A stretch of DNA of 64,000 nt from Siphonodentalium dalli (lineage: Eukaryota > Mollusca > Scaphopoda > Gadilida > Siphonodentaliidae). Shown piece after piece: positions 46,484 through 57,524 of this stretch. Every line of letters starts with the position of its first letter. Position 1 is the first letter of the stretch. The stretch covers positions 143,919,954 to 143,983,953 of the forward strand of contig CP136064.1 in the NCBI GenBank assembly GCA_032622095.1. Direction: 5' to 3'. The position numbers and the translations under genes were made by a program. The notes under the pieces are model-generated. The model saw only the letters and a list, made by a program, of their open reading frames with translations, did no database searches and was not told the origin of the DNA.

Positions 46484-46900
46484 TGACCCAAGACTTTGTG
46501 GTGATCTATAATTCACTCATGTTATTCTTACAACAACTTCTTCTCAAATTTCATTGTGCCGAATGGGTTCATATTTGCTACAAAGGGTCTTTGGGGACTG
46601 TTATTCAGATTTGTTCAAATGAGGTCACTGGGTCGAATGTGGGCGGAGCCAGTGACATAACTAAAAAAAAAAAAAATGTTAAATTTAGAATTTTTGGAAT
46701 TTTCACCTTACTCAATTTAACAAATCTTAGACACACTCTTTCTCTGGGAGCCTTTATTCAACCGCAGCCTCTTTGTGCACTTTTAGCACAATTTGTTCGT
46801 TTAATCATTTTGATTTAAAAAAAAAAATTATTTAAAAGTTGAAAAAAATATTGAATTTATAATTATTTTTTATGTTGAAGTCAAAACACATTTTTTTTTT
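46484..46900 (+). repeat. Internal part of hairpin-headed family ii, headless
   Basis: Matches the interior of 53676-54250: TTCTCAAATTTCATTG, CGAATGGGTTCATATTTG, GTCTTTGGGGACTGT, TTCAAATGAGGTCACTGGGT and GGAGCCAGTGACATAACT. The hairpin head is missing. It passes into A/T homopolymer-rich sequence (A13 near 46663). The 111-codon ORF here is a repeat translation. Confidence 0.65.
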
Positions 46901-47074
46901 AAATTAAGTTTATTTATTTTTTTAAATCAAAATTTCGATAAAATAACGGCATTACAACATCCGATGGGGTACCCCCGGGTTACCACAACAAATCTGGTTG
47001 AATCGATCATAGGGGTCTGGGAGAAAAGTCATTAACAGCCAGAGAGATCCTACTCTTTTTATATATATATATAT

Positions 47075-47400
47075 TACTAGAAGGTGACCCGACTTCGTCC
47101 GGGCTTTGTCCTTGAATTGTCCAATTTGAAGGTCAAGTGGGGTCACGATTTGACCAGTCCAAAACACTGCCCGGACAAAAGTACCCGACAAACGTGCCCG
47201 TCGAATTCCATCCGGTTTTACCCGATTTGACATTGAATTGATCATTTTGAAGGTCACGGTCAGGTCGGGATCACGATTTGACCCATCCAAAACACTCAGT
47301 GGACAAAAGTAACCCTATGTATAAAATTTCGTCGAAATCCCTTCAAAATTGGCGATTTGACCTTGAATTGACCCGATTTCAAGGTCAAGGTCACGTCACA
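47075..47400 (+). mobile_element. CCCGACTTCGTCCGGG-headed repeat, copy 2 (truncated)
   Basis: Begins TACTAGAAGGTGACCCGACT and carries two to three of the GGTCACGATTTGACC / CCAAAACACT units. It lacks the AGACAGA...AAAATATATAATAGA tail at this point. Confidence 0.65.
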
Positions 47401-47479
47401 CGGGCAAATGAATAGGAATCACTGAACTAAATGGTTTCCCATAGGCGACAGTGTTAACGTTTCCGCCAAATTCACTGAA

Positions 47480-47662
47480 TTGAAGCCTGCAGGCCATACC
47501 AGTGATGTTTACCCAGCTAGATTGACACCAGTTGATCACGAAAATGCAAGAAAAATCATAGGTCATGTGTTTACTTTTAAAAATAAATCCCCAAGTGTAC
47601 GACGGGGCTATCACACAGCCAAATTTGATCTGGAAAAATCCCGAACTACAGCAGCTAGTTAA
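47480..47662 (+). CDS. Short ORF, unrecognised
   Basis: Sixty codons with protein-like composition, including LTPVDHENARKIIGHVFTF and SVRRGYHTAKFDLEKS. It lies between fragments of a dispersed repeat, has no recognised domain, and an ORF of 101 codons overlaps it on the other strand. Low support; may be part of an element. Confidence 0.2.
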   Translation: MKPAGHTSDVYPARLTPVDHENARKIIGHVFTFKNKSPSVRRGYHTAKFDLEKSRTTAAS

Positions 47663-47859
47663 ATAAATTTCCCGCTCACAAAAATCCATTCCCCCATTCA
47701 TTTACCAGTTTAAATTATTTAGATATTATGTACAAATCAAATAAACGCGATGTCATCCTTTAACAACGTGTCGCATGTATCAGGTGAAGGTCATTCTTCA
47801 GTTACCTTCACCTTTAGGGTTCCACTGTGTACTCGCTCCCCTACTCTAGAACACATTTA

Positions 47860-48260
47860 GCTCCCTGATTCCAATATGCTTATGAGACTCCCTATAGGAA
47901 TGTACCCCCACATACCAAGTTTCATCGAAATCCCGTGATATTCGGGCATTTGACCTTGAAATGACCCGATGTCAAGGTCACGTCGCACGGGCAAATTGAT
48001 AGGCCTATGCCACTCCCCGGCCGAAAGTGCCACCACATACAAAGTTTCATCGAAATCCCTTGATATTCGGGCGTTTGACCTTGAAATTACCCGATGTCAA
48101 GGTCACGTCGCACGGGAAAATTAATAGGCCTATGCCAGTCCCCGGCCGAAAATACCCCCCACATACCAAGTTTCATCGAAATCGGCTCGGCTGTTTTCGA
48201 GTCCATCGCGAACACACAGACAGACACACACACAGACAGATCTTCCAAAATATATAATAG
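47860..48260 (+). mobile_element. CCCGACTTCGTCCGGG-headed repeat, copy 3 (3' part)
   Basis: Two to three units with AAGTTTCATCGAAATC, GGGCrTTTGACCTTGAAAT, GATGTCAAGGTCACGTCGCA, then the tail ACACACAGACAGATCTTCC and AAAATATATAATAGA. It joins copy 4 head to tail at 48260. Confidence 0.65.
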
Positions 48261-48480
48261 ACTAGAAGGTGACCCGACTTCGTCCGGGCTTTGACCTTGA
48301 ATTGACCATTTTGAAGGTCAAGGTCAGGTGGGGTCAAACACCAACACCCCAAAAATGGTGGAAATCGGCCCAGCGGATACCGGGAAATCGGCCCAGCGGA
48401 TACCGAGATACCCTATGCATCAAATTTCGTCCGTCAAAATCCGCCAGTTTAACCCGATTTGATTTCCACTCAGGTATGTA
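48261..48480 (+). mobile_element. CCCGACTTCGTCCGGG-headed repeat, copy 4 (5' part)
   Basis: Starts ACTAGAAGGTGACCCGACTT directly after the AATAGA tail of copy 3, giving a head-to-tail junction. It carries a short duplicated phrase (AAATCGGCCCAGCGGATACC, twice) and then leaves the consensus. Confidence 0.65.
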
Positions 48481-48859
48481 AACGCGCCTCATATACACAC
48501 GCTCATTAATTATCAAGTTTCAACGTAAAGATAAATTACCATCGGTGCCCGAGATATCGCCAAGACGTCTGAAAGAGTCAAATGCATCGGCCGGTTAAGC
48601 GTTAACATGATCTAACGTTATGACCTCTAACGACGTCATAGAAGTTACACATTGTTTTTATCCTGATGGAAGATAGTACCACTTCTTCTTGATAATTGAG
48701 GCAGATAACTAAAACGGATACGTACGCATTATATATCGTTGGAAAGAGGAAACACGAAAGATTCTCACAGTGTCATTATTATGACTGGCATTTTATTATC
48801 CGCGCTGTTTCGAATCGATTTGTAAGCATCGAACTCAAATGAAAGTCCCGTAACACAGC

Positions 48860-49062
48860 GTAAAAACAGATTTGACCTCGGCACGTGAACAGTTGACCTC
48901 GGATCTGAAAATTAATATGCCTATGCCACTTCCCGACCGATAGTACCCTCACATACGAAGTTTCATCGAAATCGGGTCGGCCGTTTTCGAGTTCATCGCG
49001 AACACACACACACACAGACAGATACACCACACACAGACAGATCTTCCAAAATATATAATAGA
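48860..49062 (+). mobile_element. CCCGACTTCGTCCGGG-headed repeat, copy 5 (3' part)
   Basis: CATACGAAGTTTCATCGAAA, GGCCGTTTTCGAGTTCATCG, an (AC)n/AGACAG run, then AAAATATATAATAGATA. The 114-codon minus-strand ORF overlaps this tail and is incidental. Confidence 0.6.
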
Positions 49063-50118
49063 TATATTGATGTATTGTTTTATTAGCATACTGCCTTTGT
49101 TGGTGCTTATGCAAATAAATCATATTGAATGAACATAATTTGCATAGTAGGGCTATAATATAAAGACAATTAAATTAGAAAATGGGATTTGACAGAGATG
49201 TCCACATTGAATGTGCAACTGCACACCAAGTCTATGAAATTCCTTTGCACCCCATCGCACTTGGGTTGGAAATTTCCAACTATCTCAAGCTTTACCGCTG
49301 TTGTAAATTTCAGTGAAAGTAGGAAAATGTTAAACTTTTGGCCTAAAACAACAAATTGCACTGAATCATGCCAAATTCAACGCAACTTTGATTTAATATT
49401 TTGACAAAACACGCTGACGTCATGATAATAAAAATATTTAAAATAAAAGAAAACATAAATAATAATTAGAAGTAGAATAGCAATGGTGTCTTCGAATCCA
49501 TGCCTGATCGACAGTGCAAGTGTCTTTTGTGAGGCAGCAACTTTTGATATGACAAAAATAGCGATTACACTCAGGTGGTTGAATGCAATATTGACACTTT
49601 TTCTTCTCTGAACTGATTTTATCCTCTGGACTAGCTGAAGTTGATGGGGGGGGGGGGGGTGTAAACTATTACTATTAATTGTTAGTTGTGAGAAAATGAT
49701 GCAAATTTATATTTCAGGTTCTGACATTTCACGTAGTAAGGATTGAGGCCCATTTCAGAGGCAGGAGGGGATGTGTGGCATAACTTCTAAAATAACAAAA
49801 TGAAAATCAGCCAACACCAGCTTCACCAGCTCCAATGAAGATTTTTCTCAGTTTCTATATAAGACTGTGACATTGGTCAAGACAGATAAATGGTTGCAAA
49901 GACACAGTTAAAGAAAAAAATGAGAACAAAACTTTCTCAAGAGAAGACACCACCTAAGGCTGTGTAAAAGACAAAGTTATGATTCATCCTTCTCCTATAC
50001 CCCACTTCAATGCAAAGGATTTGCAAAGTTTGGTGCGAGATATAGAAATTAGTTCTGTCGGTCTTGTGCATATGTCTGTTTGGAAATATTTTGCTCTATT
50101 TTGTTTAGGTGCAATTTT
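49063..50118. other. Unassigned stretch with G14 run
   Basis: Holds a CRE-type octamer (49415-49422), a G14 run (49646-49659) and a segment near 49255-49310 weakly similar to 41290-41380. No gene is supported. Confidence 0.35.
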
Positions 50119-51110
50119 TAGCTCAACTTGCCAAAGTAAAATGTAAGCTATTGCCATGGGATGGCGTTTGTCTGAGCGTGTATCCGTCCATCTGTCAACA
50201 ATTTCCCTACAGGTCACAGCTCTCATCCGATCATCACCAACTTGATAAGGATCTTTGGAGTGACCTCTACATGGGAGCCATGAATGTTTCCCGAAATTCG
50301 TTTAAAACAGCCATTTTGGATTTCAAATTTGAATTCATCGGCGCACCTTTTAGTCGGTATTTATTGGAAAAATGTTTTGAAAATTTACAGCCATATTTAG
50401 GGTCACCTCTGGGTGGTGGCTATCAAAATTGAATGAATTTTTATGAAAAACATAGCTGCTGGCAGCCATCTTAGATTTTACTCTTTGCATGACTAAATTC
50501 TTTGGTGCCCTACAGTAGGCTAGAGATCACATCCATAATCCATTCGTCACCAAAATTCATATGAACCACTAGATAAAGAGTCATTAAATTTAGTTGAAAA
50601 ACATGGCCACCAGTGGCCATTTTGGATTTTATTCTTTGCATAATCCTTCGCCATTTCCTACAGGCCACATCCCTTATTGTCACTAGATGGGAGCCATCAA
50701 ATTTAAAAAAATAAAATTTAAAAACAAACATACGGCCATCTTGGATTTCACAAATTAATTCATCGGCACACCCTGCAGCGGATGTTTATTGGAGAAATGT
50801 TCAAAAAATTTACAGGCATTTCACGATCACTTCTGGATGGCAGCTCTTGAATTTGAACAATATTCAAAGAACTGCCGGCAGCCATCTTGGATTTTACTCT
50901 TTGCATCACTAAATACCTTGTCATGCCCTTGACTGACAACATTATTTTTTTTCTCATTGATCCCAAACTTCATAAGGTGCTTCGGGTTGACCTCTGGTGA
51001 ACGCTACTTAAAAATAACAACTTTCCGCATTCCTTATATCTCAATTGGCTGTAATGTATGAATTATCACCTCTCCAGGTTGAGCTACAGTGTCATTGACA
51101 CTTTCATTAG
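50119..51110 (+). mobile_element. Hairpin-headed element, family i, copy 2
   Basis: The head TAGCTCAACTT...AAGCTATTGCCATG is a decayed form of the hairpin at 26174. Four to five diverged units follow with AAACATGGCC, CCATCTTGGATTTTACTC and CTTTGCAT phrases. The 3' end TTGAGCTACAGTGTCATTGA then CACTTTCATTA matches the other copies. Confidence 0.75.
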
Positions 51111-51206
51111 TAAAGATACATAATACGATTCAATGGTCCCCATATTATCCAGTACAACAACAATGGAATTTCACAAAAAGCTGATTTGGTTATCCAAATT
51201 AGTATA

Positions 51207-52301
51207 TCCCCATTTGCGTAGGTCCCATAAATGGGCGAAAAAAAAAAGATTTGAAGGGAGGAATGGGTGCATGTATATCTCAATTGAGACATATTTTAAA
51301 CGAAAAATGATACAATAATCGATAAAAGTGGCTTGTTCTATCAAAAATATGTGCCAAGGTTGATAAACATTTGCTGTGTATACCTTACTTGTATTTAAAT
51401 TTGTGCAGCACTATTTTTTTGCTCAGTTTTAAATGGGCGAATTTAAAATGGACACAAATATTTTTTGTAAATATCTTGGATCTGATGACAGTTTAAGTGG
51501 ATTAATCATTCCTGAAGATACATGTATATCTTAAACACCATCAAGACAGATTTACATAGTGTAAAACATAACTGCGTCATCAATTTGTTGTGAAGATGTG
51601 TGTTTATATGCTCGAAATAATTATTCGGACACTGAAATAGTTATAGACATCATTGAAATGAACTAGAAAGAAGTAAAACCACAACCGTGTATATGCTACT
51701 TGTCTGCAGGTTGTGTTGACATAACTAATTCAGGCTATTTGGTCAGGGAAGGTGTCACTCCATGGTTGTAGGTCGTGCTTTCGCGAACCATCAGTCTGGA
51801 TCATGTGTACTTCTTAACAATCACATGTATTTGAACATCATCAATGTTACCATGTTTTGTCACTTCACATATGGGTAATTGTGTTGATGTTGGTTGCTTG
51901 TATGAAACTATTGGCATACATGCAGACCTATATTTGTCCATTCAGTCTAACATTGAGTAATGTGTGTAATACATCAACATAGCCATTTTGTCTGCCATGT
52001 GGTTTGATGTAAACTCAGGATTCCTTCTAGTTTCTGCTCAGTTTTAAATTTGCACATCGATGGGTGTGCAAAAATTAGTACTGCACGAAATTTAAATACG
52101 AGTAAGGTAGGCATATATTCCACTGTATGCCCATAGCGAATGTTTATCATCATATTGGTCTGCACCAGTGACATCGGAGGATATTATTGATAGAACAAGC
52201 CACTATTATCATGTCGTTATTCATTTTAAATCAGTCTCAATTGACTGTTCCCCTTGAAATCTCTCTTTTTCGCCATTTTAGGGCACCTCTGCAAATGGGG
52301 A
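51207..52301. mobile_element. Large foldback element with arms of about 260 bp
   Basis: The arms (about 51207-51460 and 52035-52301) are diverged inverted copies sharing TCCCCATTTGC, AAAGATTT / AGAGATTT, CTCAATTGAGAC / CTCAATTGACTG, GTGGCTTGTTCTATCAA, TAAACATTyGCT and CTTACTyGTATTTAAATTT. The interior of about 570 bp has no transposase-like ORF. No target duplication was found, so the exact ends are uncertain. Confidence 0.7.
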
Positions 52302-52730
52302 CCTATTGCAAATAGTCACAATGTATGGTAGTGTTATTAGGTGTTAATATTGATATGATATTGTCACTTGCCATAGTATATATAAGTTTTATTATGCCTC
52401 GACTTGTAACTTCACAATCTTTGGAAACTCTGTCTCTTTGATGCTGTAATATATAAGCAATGGGGAACAAATTCCCAAAATTATGAAACTATGAAGAACT
52501 TTAGGATATCGGACGTTTTCCTAAAACCAATTCAAACTTCTCAAAATAAAATTTATATTTTGCTTACAAGCAAGAAAAATGTTACAAACATTGCCAATGG
52601 GCAATTCGCAGTAAGAACATATTATATTATTTGATTACTGATGTGGAAGCTATAATTATTTCAAGCTGCGTGATACATACTGTTCATGCATCATTTTCAT
52701 ATGTGTAAACATATTTTATTAAAAAAAAAG

Positions 52731-52990
52731 TGGGGTATACTGTTTTGCACCTGTCTAGCCGTCCGTCAGACGTGCGTACGTACGTCTGATGTCTTTTCAT
52801 ATCATAACTTGAACAGTAGCTTGGATCTCAATGAAATTTGGTAGGGATGTTCACTACTATGAGGACATTAAATTGAGGACTCCTTTCGTTTTTTATAGTA
52901 CGCATCACAAAAACAAAATCTCCAATGTCATTTTTCCCCTCATAGTTCAAATGCATCGCTCGTGGCATCACGTGACCAGAACATTGAAAT
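52731..52990 (+). repeat. TCCGTC-box repeat, family iv fragment
   Basis: GGGGTATACTG, CTAGCCGTCCGTCAGACG, then CATAACTTGAACAGTAGCTT and ATGAAATTTGGTAGGGATGTT follow the same order (terminal block, TCCGTC box, T-rich unit) as the hairpin-headed families. It contains a near-perfect 22-bp palindrome at 52767-52788 built around CGTACG. Confidence 0.45.
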
Positions 52991-53005
52991 CGATTGATAA
53001 TTCAC

Positions 53006-53600
53006 AGCTGATACTCTAGACCAAGTCTTCTCGGTCCAAAACATCGGATATCGGTTGGGATGATGCTGTTTTAGGACTAATTAAGTCCCCTCCTGTTACT
53101 CTTCTATAATGGACTTTCTTTCAAAATATGTACTATATGTACATGTGAAGCCCAGACATTCACATGAACCCCTGAATGTGATAAATAATCTGACAGAATA
53201 ATCTTGATAGAAAAGGTAAAGTGATGATATGATCGTTTCATGTATTGTTTAAATACATTTTCTGATAGCGAGACAAATCAAAATTCTCTGGAAAACAAAG
53301 CTTTGTTTACTTATCAATTTTGTTGCTCTGACATTTAATGGACCTCTGATATAATTATGCATGTTTGATACTTTTGTATCATCATGCTTGGGAAAGGCTG
53401 CCATCTATGTTCATATACACAAAGCATCCATTTGACCTCATCTGAAGACATATAAGCAAGATAACTCCCACACACAATTATGGATGTAAAGTTTGTTGTA
53501 GAAGAGTAATGGGAGGGGACTCTTCCAAAACAGCATCAACCCAACAGATGTCCCAAGCTGTTGTGGACTGAGAAGACTTGGTCTAGAGAAACTCAAGCTA
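53006..53600. mobile_element. Foldback element with arms of about 110 bp
   Basis: Arms near 53015-53115 and 53490-53587 share TCTAGACCAAGTCTTCTC, GATGCTGTTTT, AGTCCCCTCC and TTACTCTTCTA in inverted orientation. The interior of about 370 bp has no recognisable ORF. No target duplication is obvious. Confidence 0.7.
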
Positions 53601-53675
53601 TTATTGGACCGACTTGGTTCTGTGTGGGTTAAAAATACTCAGCAGATTTTATGAAAATAAATATTTTCAGCTTTT

Positions 53676-54250
53676 TAGCTCACCTGAAACGAAGTTTCCG
53701 GTGGAGCTATAATCATCAATCCTTGTCCGTCCATCCATCAAGAATCATCTTCTCCTCCAGAACCGTAAGACAGAATGGGTTCATATTTGGTGTGGATGTT
53801 CCCTATGTGAATCACATTCAGGTTTGTTCAAATGAGGTCACCCGTTCAAATAGTTGCGAAGCTAGGACCATAACTCTTTTCCACCATAGTAATTTTTAAA
53901 ATGACTACTTCTCAAATTTCATTGGGGCGAATGGGTTCATATTTGATACAATTGGTCTTTGGGGGACTGTGATTCAGATTAGTTCAAATGAGGTCACTGG
54001 GTCAAATGTTGACGGAGCCAGTGACATAACTCAAAAAACAAAACAAAAATTTTAATTCATTTTTTGTTTAATTTTCACCTTGCTCAATTTAACAAACAGA
54101 ATTTTTTTTTAAACATGTTATAAAATTTGAAAATGGTGACACCATTATAACATCTGCAGAGTTATGAAACTTTAATCTTTAATGAAATTATATTCGGTAT
54201 GGATGGGCCTTGGGTGACCGGGTTCAGATTTGTTCAAATAGTGTCATTTT
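53676..54250 (+). mobile_element. Hairpin-headed element, family ii
   Basis: The head is a hairpin (53676-53709): TAGCTCACCTGAAAC, loop GAA, then GTTTCCGGTGGAGCTA. Next come TTGTCCGTCCATCCATCAAG and units with AATGGGTTCATATTTGrT and TTCAAATGAGGTCAC. It runs directly into the head of a family-i copy at 54251, so its own 3' end may be lost. Confidence 0.7.
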
Positions 54251-54929
54251 TAGCTCAACTTACTTTGTAAGTTTGAGCTATTGCCATGAGTTGGCATCCG
54301 TCGTCCGTGTGTCTGTCAACAATTTCCTTTGGCGCGGGCTACAGGTCGTACCTTTGGTCTGATCTTTATGAAATTTGTCATGAATGTTGACAATGACATG
54401 TAGATGGGAACGAGTCATTTTGGGGTCATTCGGCCAAAAAACATGGCCACTGGTGGCCATCTTGAATTTCAAAATTAAATCCATTGGCGCGGTCTACAGG
54501 TAGTCCTGTTCGTCTGATCATCATGAAATTTGTCATGGATGTTAATATTGACATGTAGATGGGAACGAGTCATTTTGGGGTCGTTCTGTCAAACAACATG
54601 GCCGCCAGCAGCCATTTTGGATTTTACTCTTCGCATGACTGAATCGTTGGGCGTGGGCTGCAGATCGTAGCTTTTGTCGGATCTTCATGAAATTTGTCAT
54701 AGATGTCAACAATGACATGTAGACGGGAACGAGTTATTTTTGGGCCATTTGGCCAAAAAACATGGCCGCTGGTGGCCATCTTGGATTTTACTCTTTGCAT
54801 GACTAAATCCTTTGGCACAGCTAGGTTAGACATTTCAATTAGCACCTTTCCTATTCCTCCATTTACTGTCAACCATTAAAATATTCCCCTACCAAAGTTG
54901 AGCTACAGTGTCACTGACACTTATATTAT
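54251..54929 (+). mobile_element. Hairpin-headed element, family i, copy 3
   Basis: An intact hairpin head (TAGCTCAACTTAC, TTT, inverted arm ending GAGCTA), the CATCCGTCGTCCGTGTGTCT box, three units of about 165 bp and the 3' hairpin AGTGTCACTGACACT. It ends where the family iii head begins. Confidence 0.8.
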
Positions 54930-55470
54930 GTTTACCCATACCATAGTATGGTAAACATAGTGTCGTTGTCCGGATTGACCACTCGTCGTTAGTCCGTCGT
55001 CTGTCTGTAGACACTTTACGCATGGTGCGATAACTGAAATATTTTCTATCTGATCAGAACCAAATTTTGTATATGAATTTTTCAGCACCAAATACAGATC
55101 AAGTTCGAATATGGGTTTGATCCGATTTTTGTTATGGAATTTTAGCCCTTTTTCGACTTAGAATTCATGCATGCTGTCACAACTCAAAAAAAATTATCTG
55201 ACTGTCACCAAATCTGGTATGCGAGTTTCTTAGCCCAAAATACATATCAAGTTTGAATATGGGTTTGATCGGATATTTTTTAATGGGTTATGGCCCTTTG
55301 ACATAGAATTCATGCATGCTTCGATAAATCAACCATTTTTCAAACTGATAGAAACCAAATTTTGTATGTGAGTTTCTCAACTCAAAATACAGATCAAGTT
55401 CGAATATGGGTTTGATCCGATATTATTTAATGGCAGGCATTATGACCCTTTGATTATTTTATTCATCTCT
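54927..55470 (+). mobile_element. Hairpin-headed element, family iii
   Basis: The head hairpin (54927-54959) reads TATGTTTACCCATAC, loop CATA, GTATGGTAAACATA. It is followed by TTGTCCGG...GTTAGTCCGTCGTCTGTCTG, then three units with GAATATGGGTTTGATCsGAT at 55107, 55255 and 55402, spacings of 148 and 147 bp. The units also share AACCAAATTTTGTATrTGA and AGAATTCATGCATGCT. Same layout as families i and ii with unrelated sequence. The 3' end is not defined. Confidence 0.75.
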
Positions 55471-55610
55471 AAAATATATCAAAGATACACAGTTTGCACT
55501 GTCCAAGTAGAATCTAATAAATCAGGTTTACAATGCCATAAAGTTGTCTTCTCACATTGAGCAACAGAGATAGTATCAAGTGACAATGACTCTCTCTTGC
55601 ATTGAGTTAA

Positions 55611-56999
55611 TGGACCTATCCGTAGGTACCGCCCCAATTTCAATTATAGCCAATGAGCCGATAGCTTAAACCCGGAAGCGACATAGGACTGCCTAGTGAT
55701 ATGAATCGCACCACAAGCCAGTCCCTAACTACAGTTGTAAGCTATAGGGAATTTACGAACACGGGAGCAAAATATGTCTTAAAAAGCTACAATGGTGTTG
55801 ATATGTGCATGTGGAACATGTCCGATTGACGAACGATATTTATACATGTTTTAGTTCGGTTTCCTATATAAAAAAAAGTAACTATGACATCTCTTTAGGC
55901 TGGATTAAACAATGCCACCGACCACACTCGGATCCTAGTGTTATTTAAATTTCAATATTTATATATAACAGATTTCAGACTAAAACGTGGAAATAGTAGT
56001 CCCGATCGGTGATGCGTTATGAATATTAATTGTGCCGCGAGTATGTGTTTTATGTGAAGTGTTTTTCGTTATATATGTATACATTTGTTGCTGTTATAAC
56101 ATCGTGGTAATATTGAGTTCGACTGTCTGCTATTCGCACTAACCTGTAGGAGCTCGTGCGAACGTCGATCTTACTGAATCCATTTGAGAATCTAAAGCTT
56201 CCTCTGACAATGTACGTGTAAATGAGAATCAACAGATGTTTTCCAAGAGAATTACACGAAATTTCACACATTGCACGTGCTTCGCGGTGTATACACGCAA
56301 CCTTCACCGAACAAGTTCACTTTGTGCCATTTGTTGCCTCGACATGGCAACATGCAACTGACTCCATGATAGTCGGCATTTTCTTTAATGTACATTATTT
56401 ACGGGAAAATAGGATGTGCAATTTTAAAAGGCCATTATTTGATAATCCTTTGCATCCGGTCTGATGGCACCAGGGTTCATTCAGGACGCTGGTGTATGGT
56501 AATCTGATATCGTTATATTTATTTCGACAAAAGAGGGATTATAGGTTAATTACCACATGTACACCTACGTTTGGTTTATTGCATCAAGGTGTGAACCATT
56601 AGCATAGCTTCGATAGTAAATTTGCTATTTGATATTGAAGTTTCATAATGGCTTCATTTACACCGTTTGATTCAACGTATGCCTAAACATCTATCTTTGT
56701 TGTTTATCGGAAGTGACCTAACAATCACACCTGTTTTTTGTTTAAAAACTGGTTCTATTTTTGTTTATATCTAATGACAGTCACTTTTACATGTTGCATA
56801 TATACACACAAAGGTATCTTGAAAATCGTGATATTCAGAAGGGACCTATATTATCGTGTTACATGGCGTTTAACAACACAGTCCTTTCTCATCGGAAGCT
56901 ATTTTAGCACTGAAGAGATAGCGGAATTGAGATGGCTTGTGGTGCGTAGTAACAGTAACCATGCAGTCTACAGGTGGGCGGGACGTACGGATAGGTCCA
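55611..56999. mobile_element. TTAA-flanked element, family D, 1.4 kb
   Basis: TIRs begin TGGACCTATCCGTAGGTACC on the left and TGGACCTATCCGTACGTCCC on the right strand (about 24-27 bp). They are flanked by TTAA at 55607-55610 and 57000-57003. Several ORFs of 80-90 codons occur inside on both strands but none shows a transposase signature. It is probably a decayed or non-autonomous piggyBac-like element. TTAA from an ATTGAG/AACTGC context could be coincidental, but the long TIR makes that unlikely. Confidence 0.75.
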
Positions 57000-57099
57000 T
57001 TAACTGCTAGCAGATGTGTCGGCCATATGATGAGATATCATAGATGGAATGTTTATGCTTTTATATTTTATATGCATGGTTATTTAAATTTCATCTTAA

Positions 57100-57520
57100 C
57101 CCTTTACCCAGCAGAACGGCCCTGTGCCAATGCATTCTCTTATATATGCGAATCGACAGAATGCATTGGCTTAACACATATTAAAAATGATAAAATTGTC
57201 AAAGAATGTAGAAAAATATTATAAAAAATGTTAAAAAATGTAAGAAAAAATTAAAAAATTGTTAAAGAATGTAAGAAAAAATGGTAAAAAGTTTTTTTAG
57301 GCCAATGCATTCTCTTATATATATGCGAGGCGACCTATGGTCGACTCGCATATATAAGAGAATGCATTGGCACAGGGCATAACTGTAACCATCACAATGT
57401 GGTCAATGAACCGGTTCCAATGATATCCATATTTGTATGGTTTTATTGAGACGGACCGAAGATATTTTAGGATGTTGAAGCTTTATTTGGGCGTTTTTGG
57501 CCGGTTTGTTGGTTAAAGGG
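57100..57520. mobile_element. TTAA-flanked piggyBac-like MITE, family C
   Basis: TIRs CCCTTTACCCAGCAGAAC and, on the other strand, CCCTTTAACCAACAAACC are bounded by TTAA at 57096-57099 and 57521-57524. The CCC start plus TTAA is the classic piggyBac signature. Inside, a near-perfect hairpin of about 26-28-bp arms around GCATTCTCTTATATAT lies at 57302-57370, and a third copy of the arm lies at 57122-57153. Confidence 0.85.
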
Positions 57521-57524
57521 TTAA

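Noticed and set aside
55611-56999. Intact piggyBac transposase gene in family D
   Set aside because: The element is too short and no long ORF or DDE-type motif is present; only the ends support the assignment.
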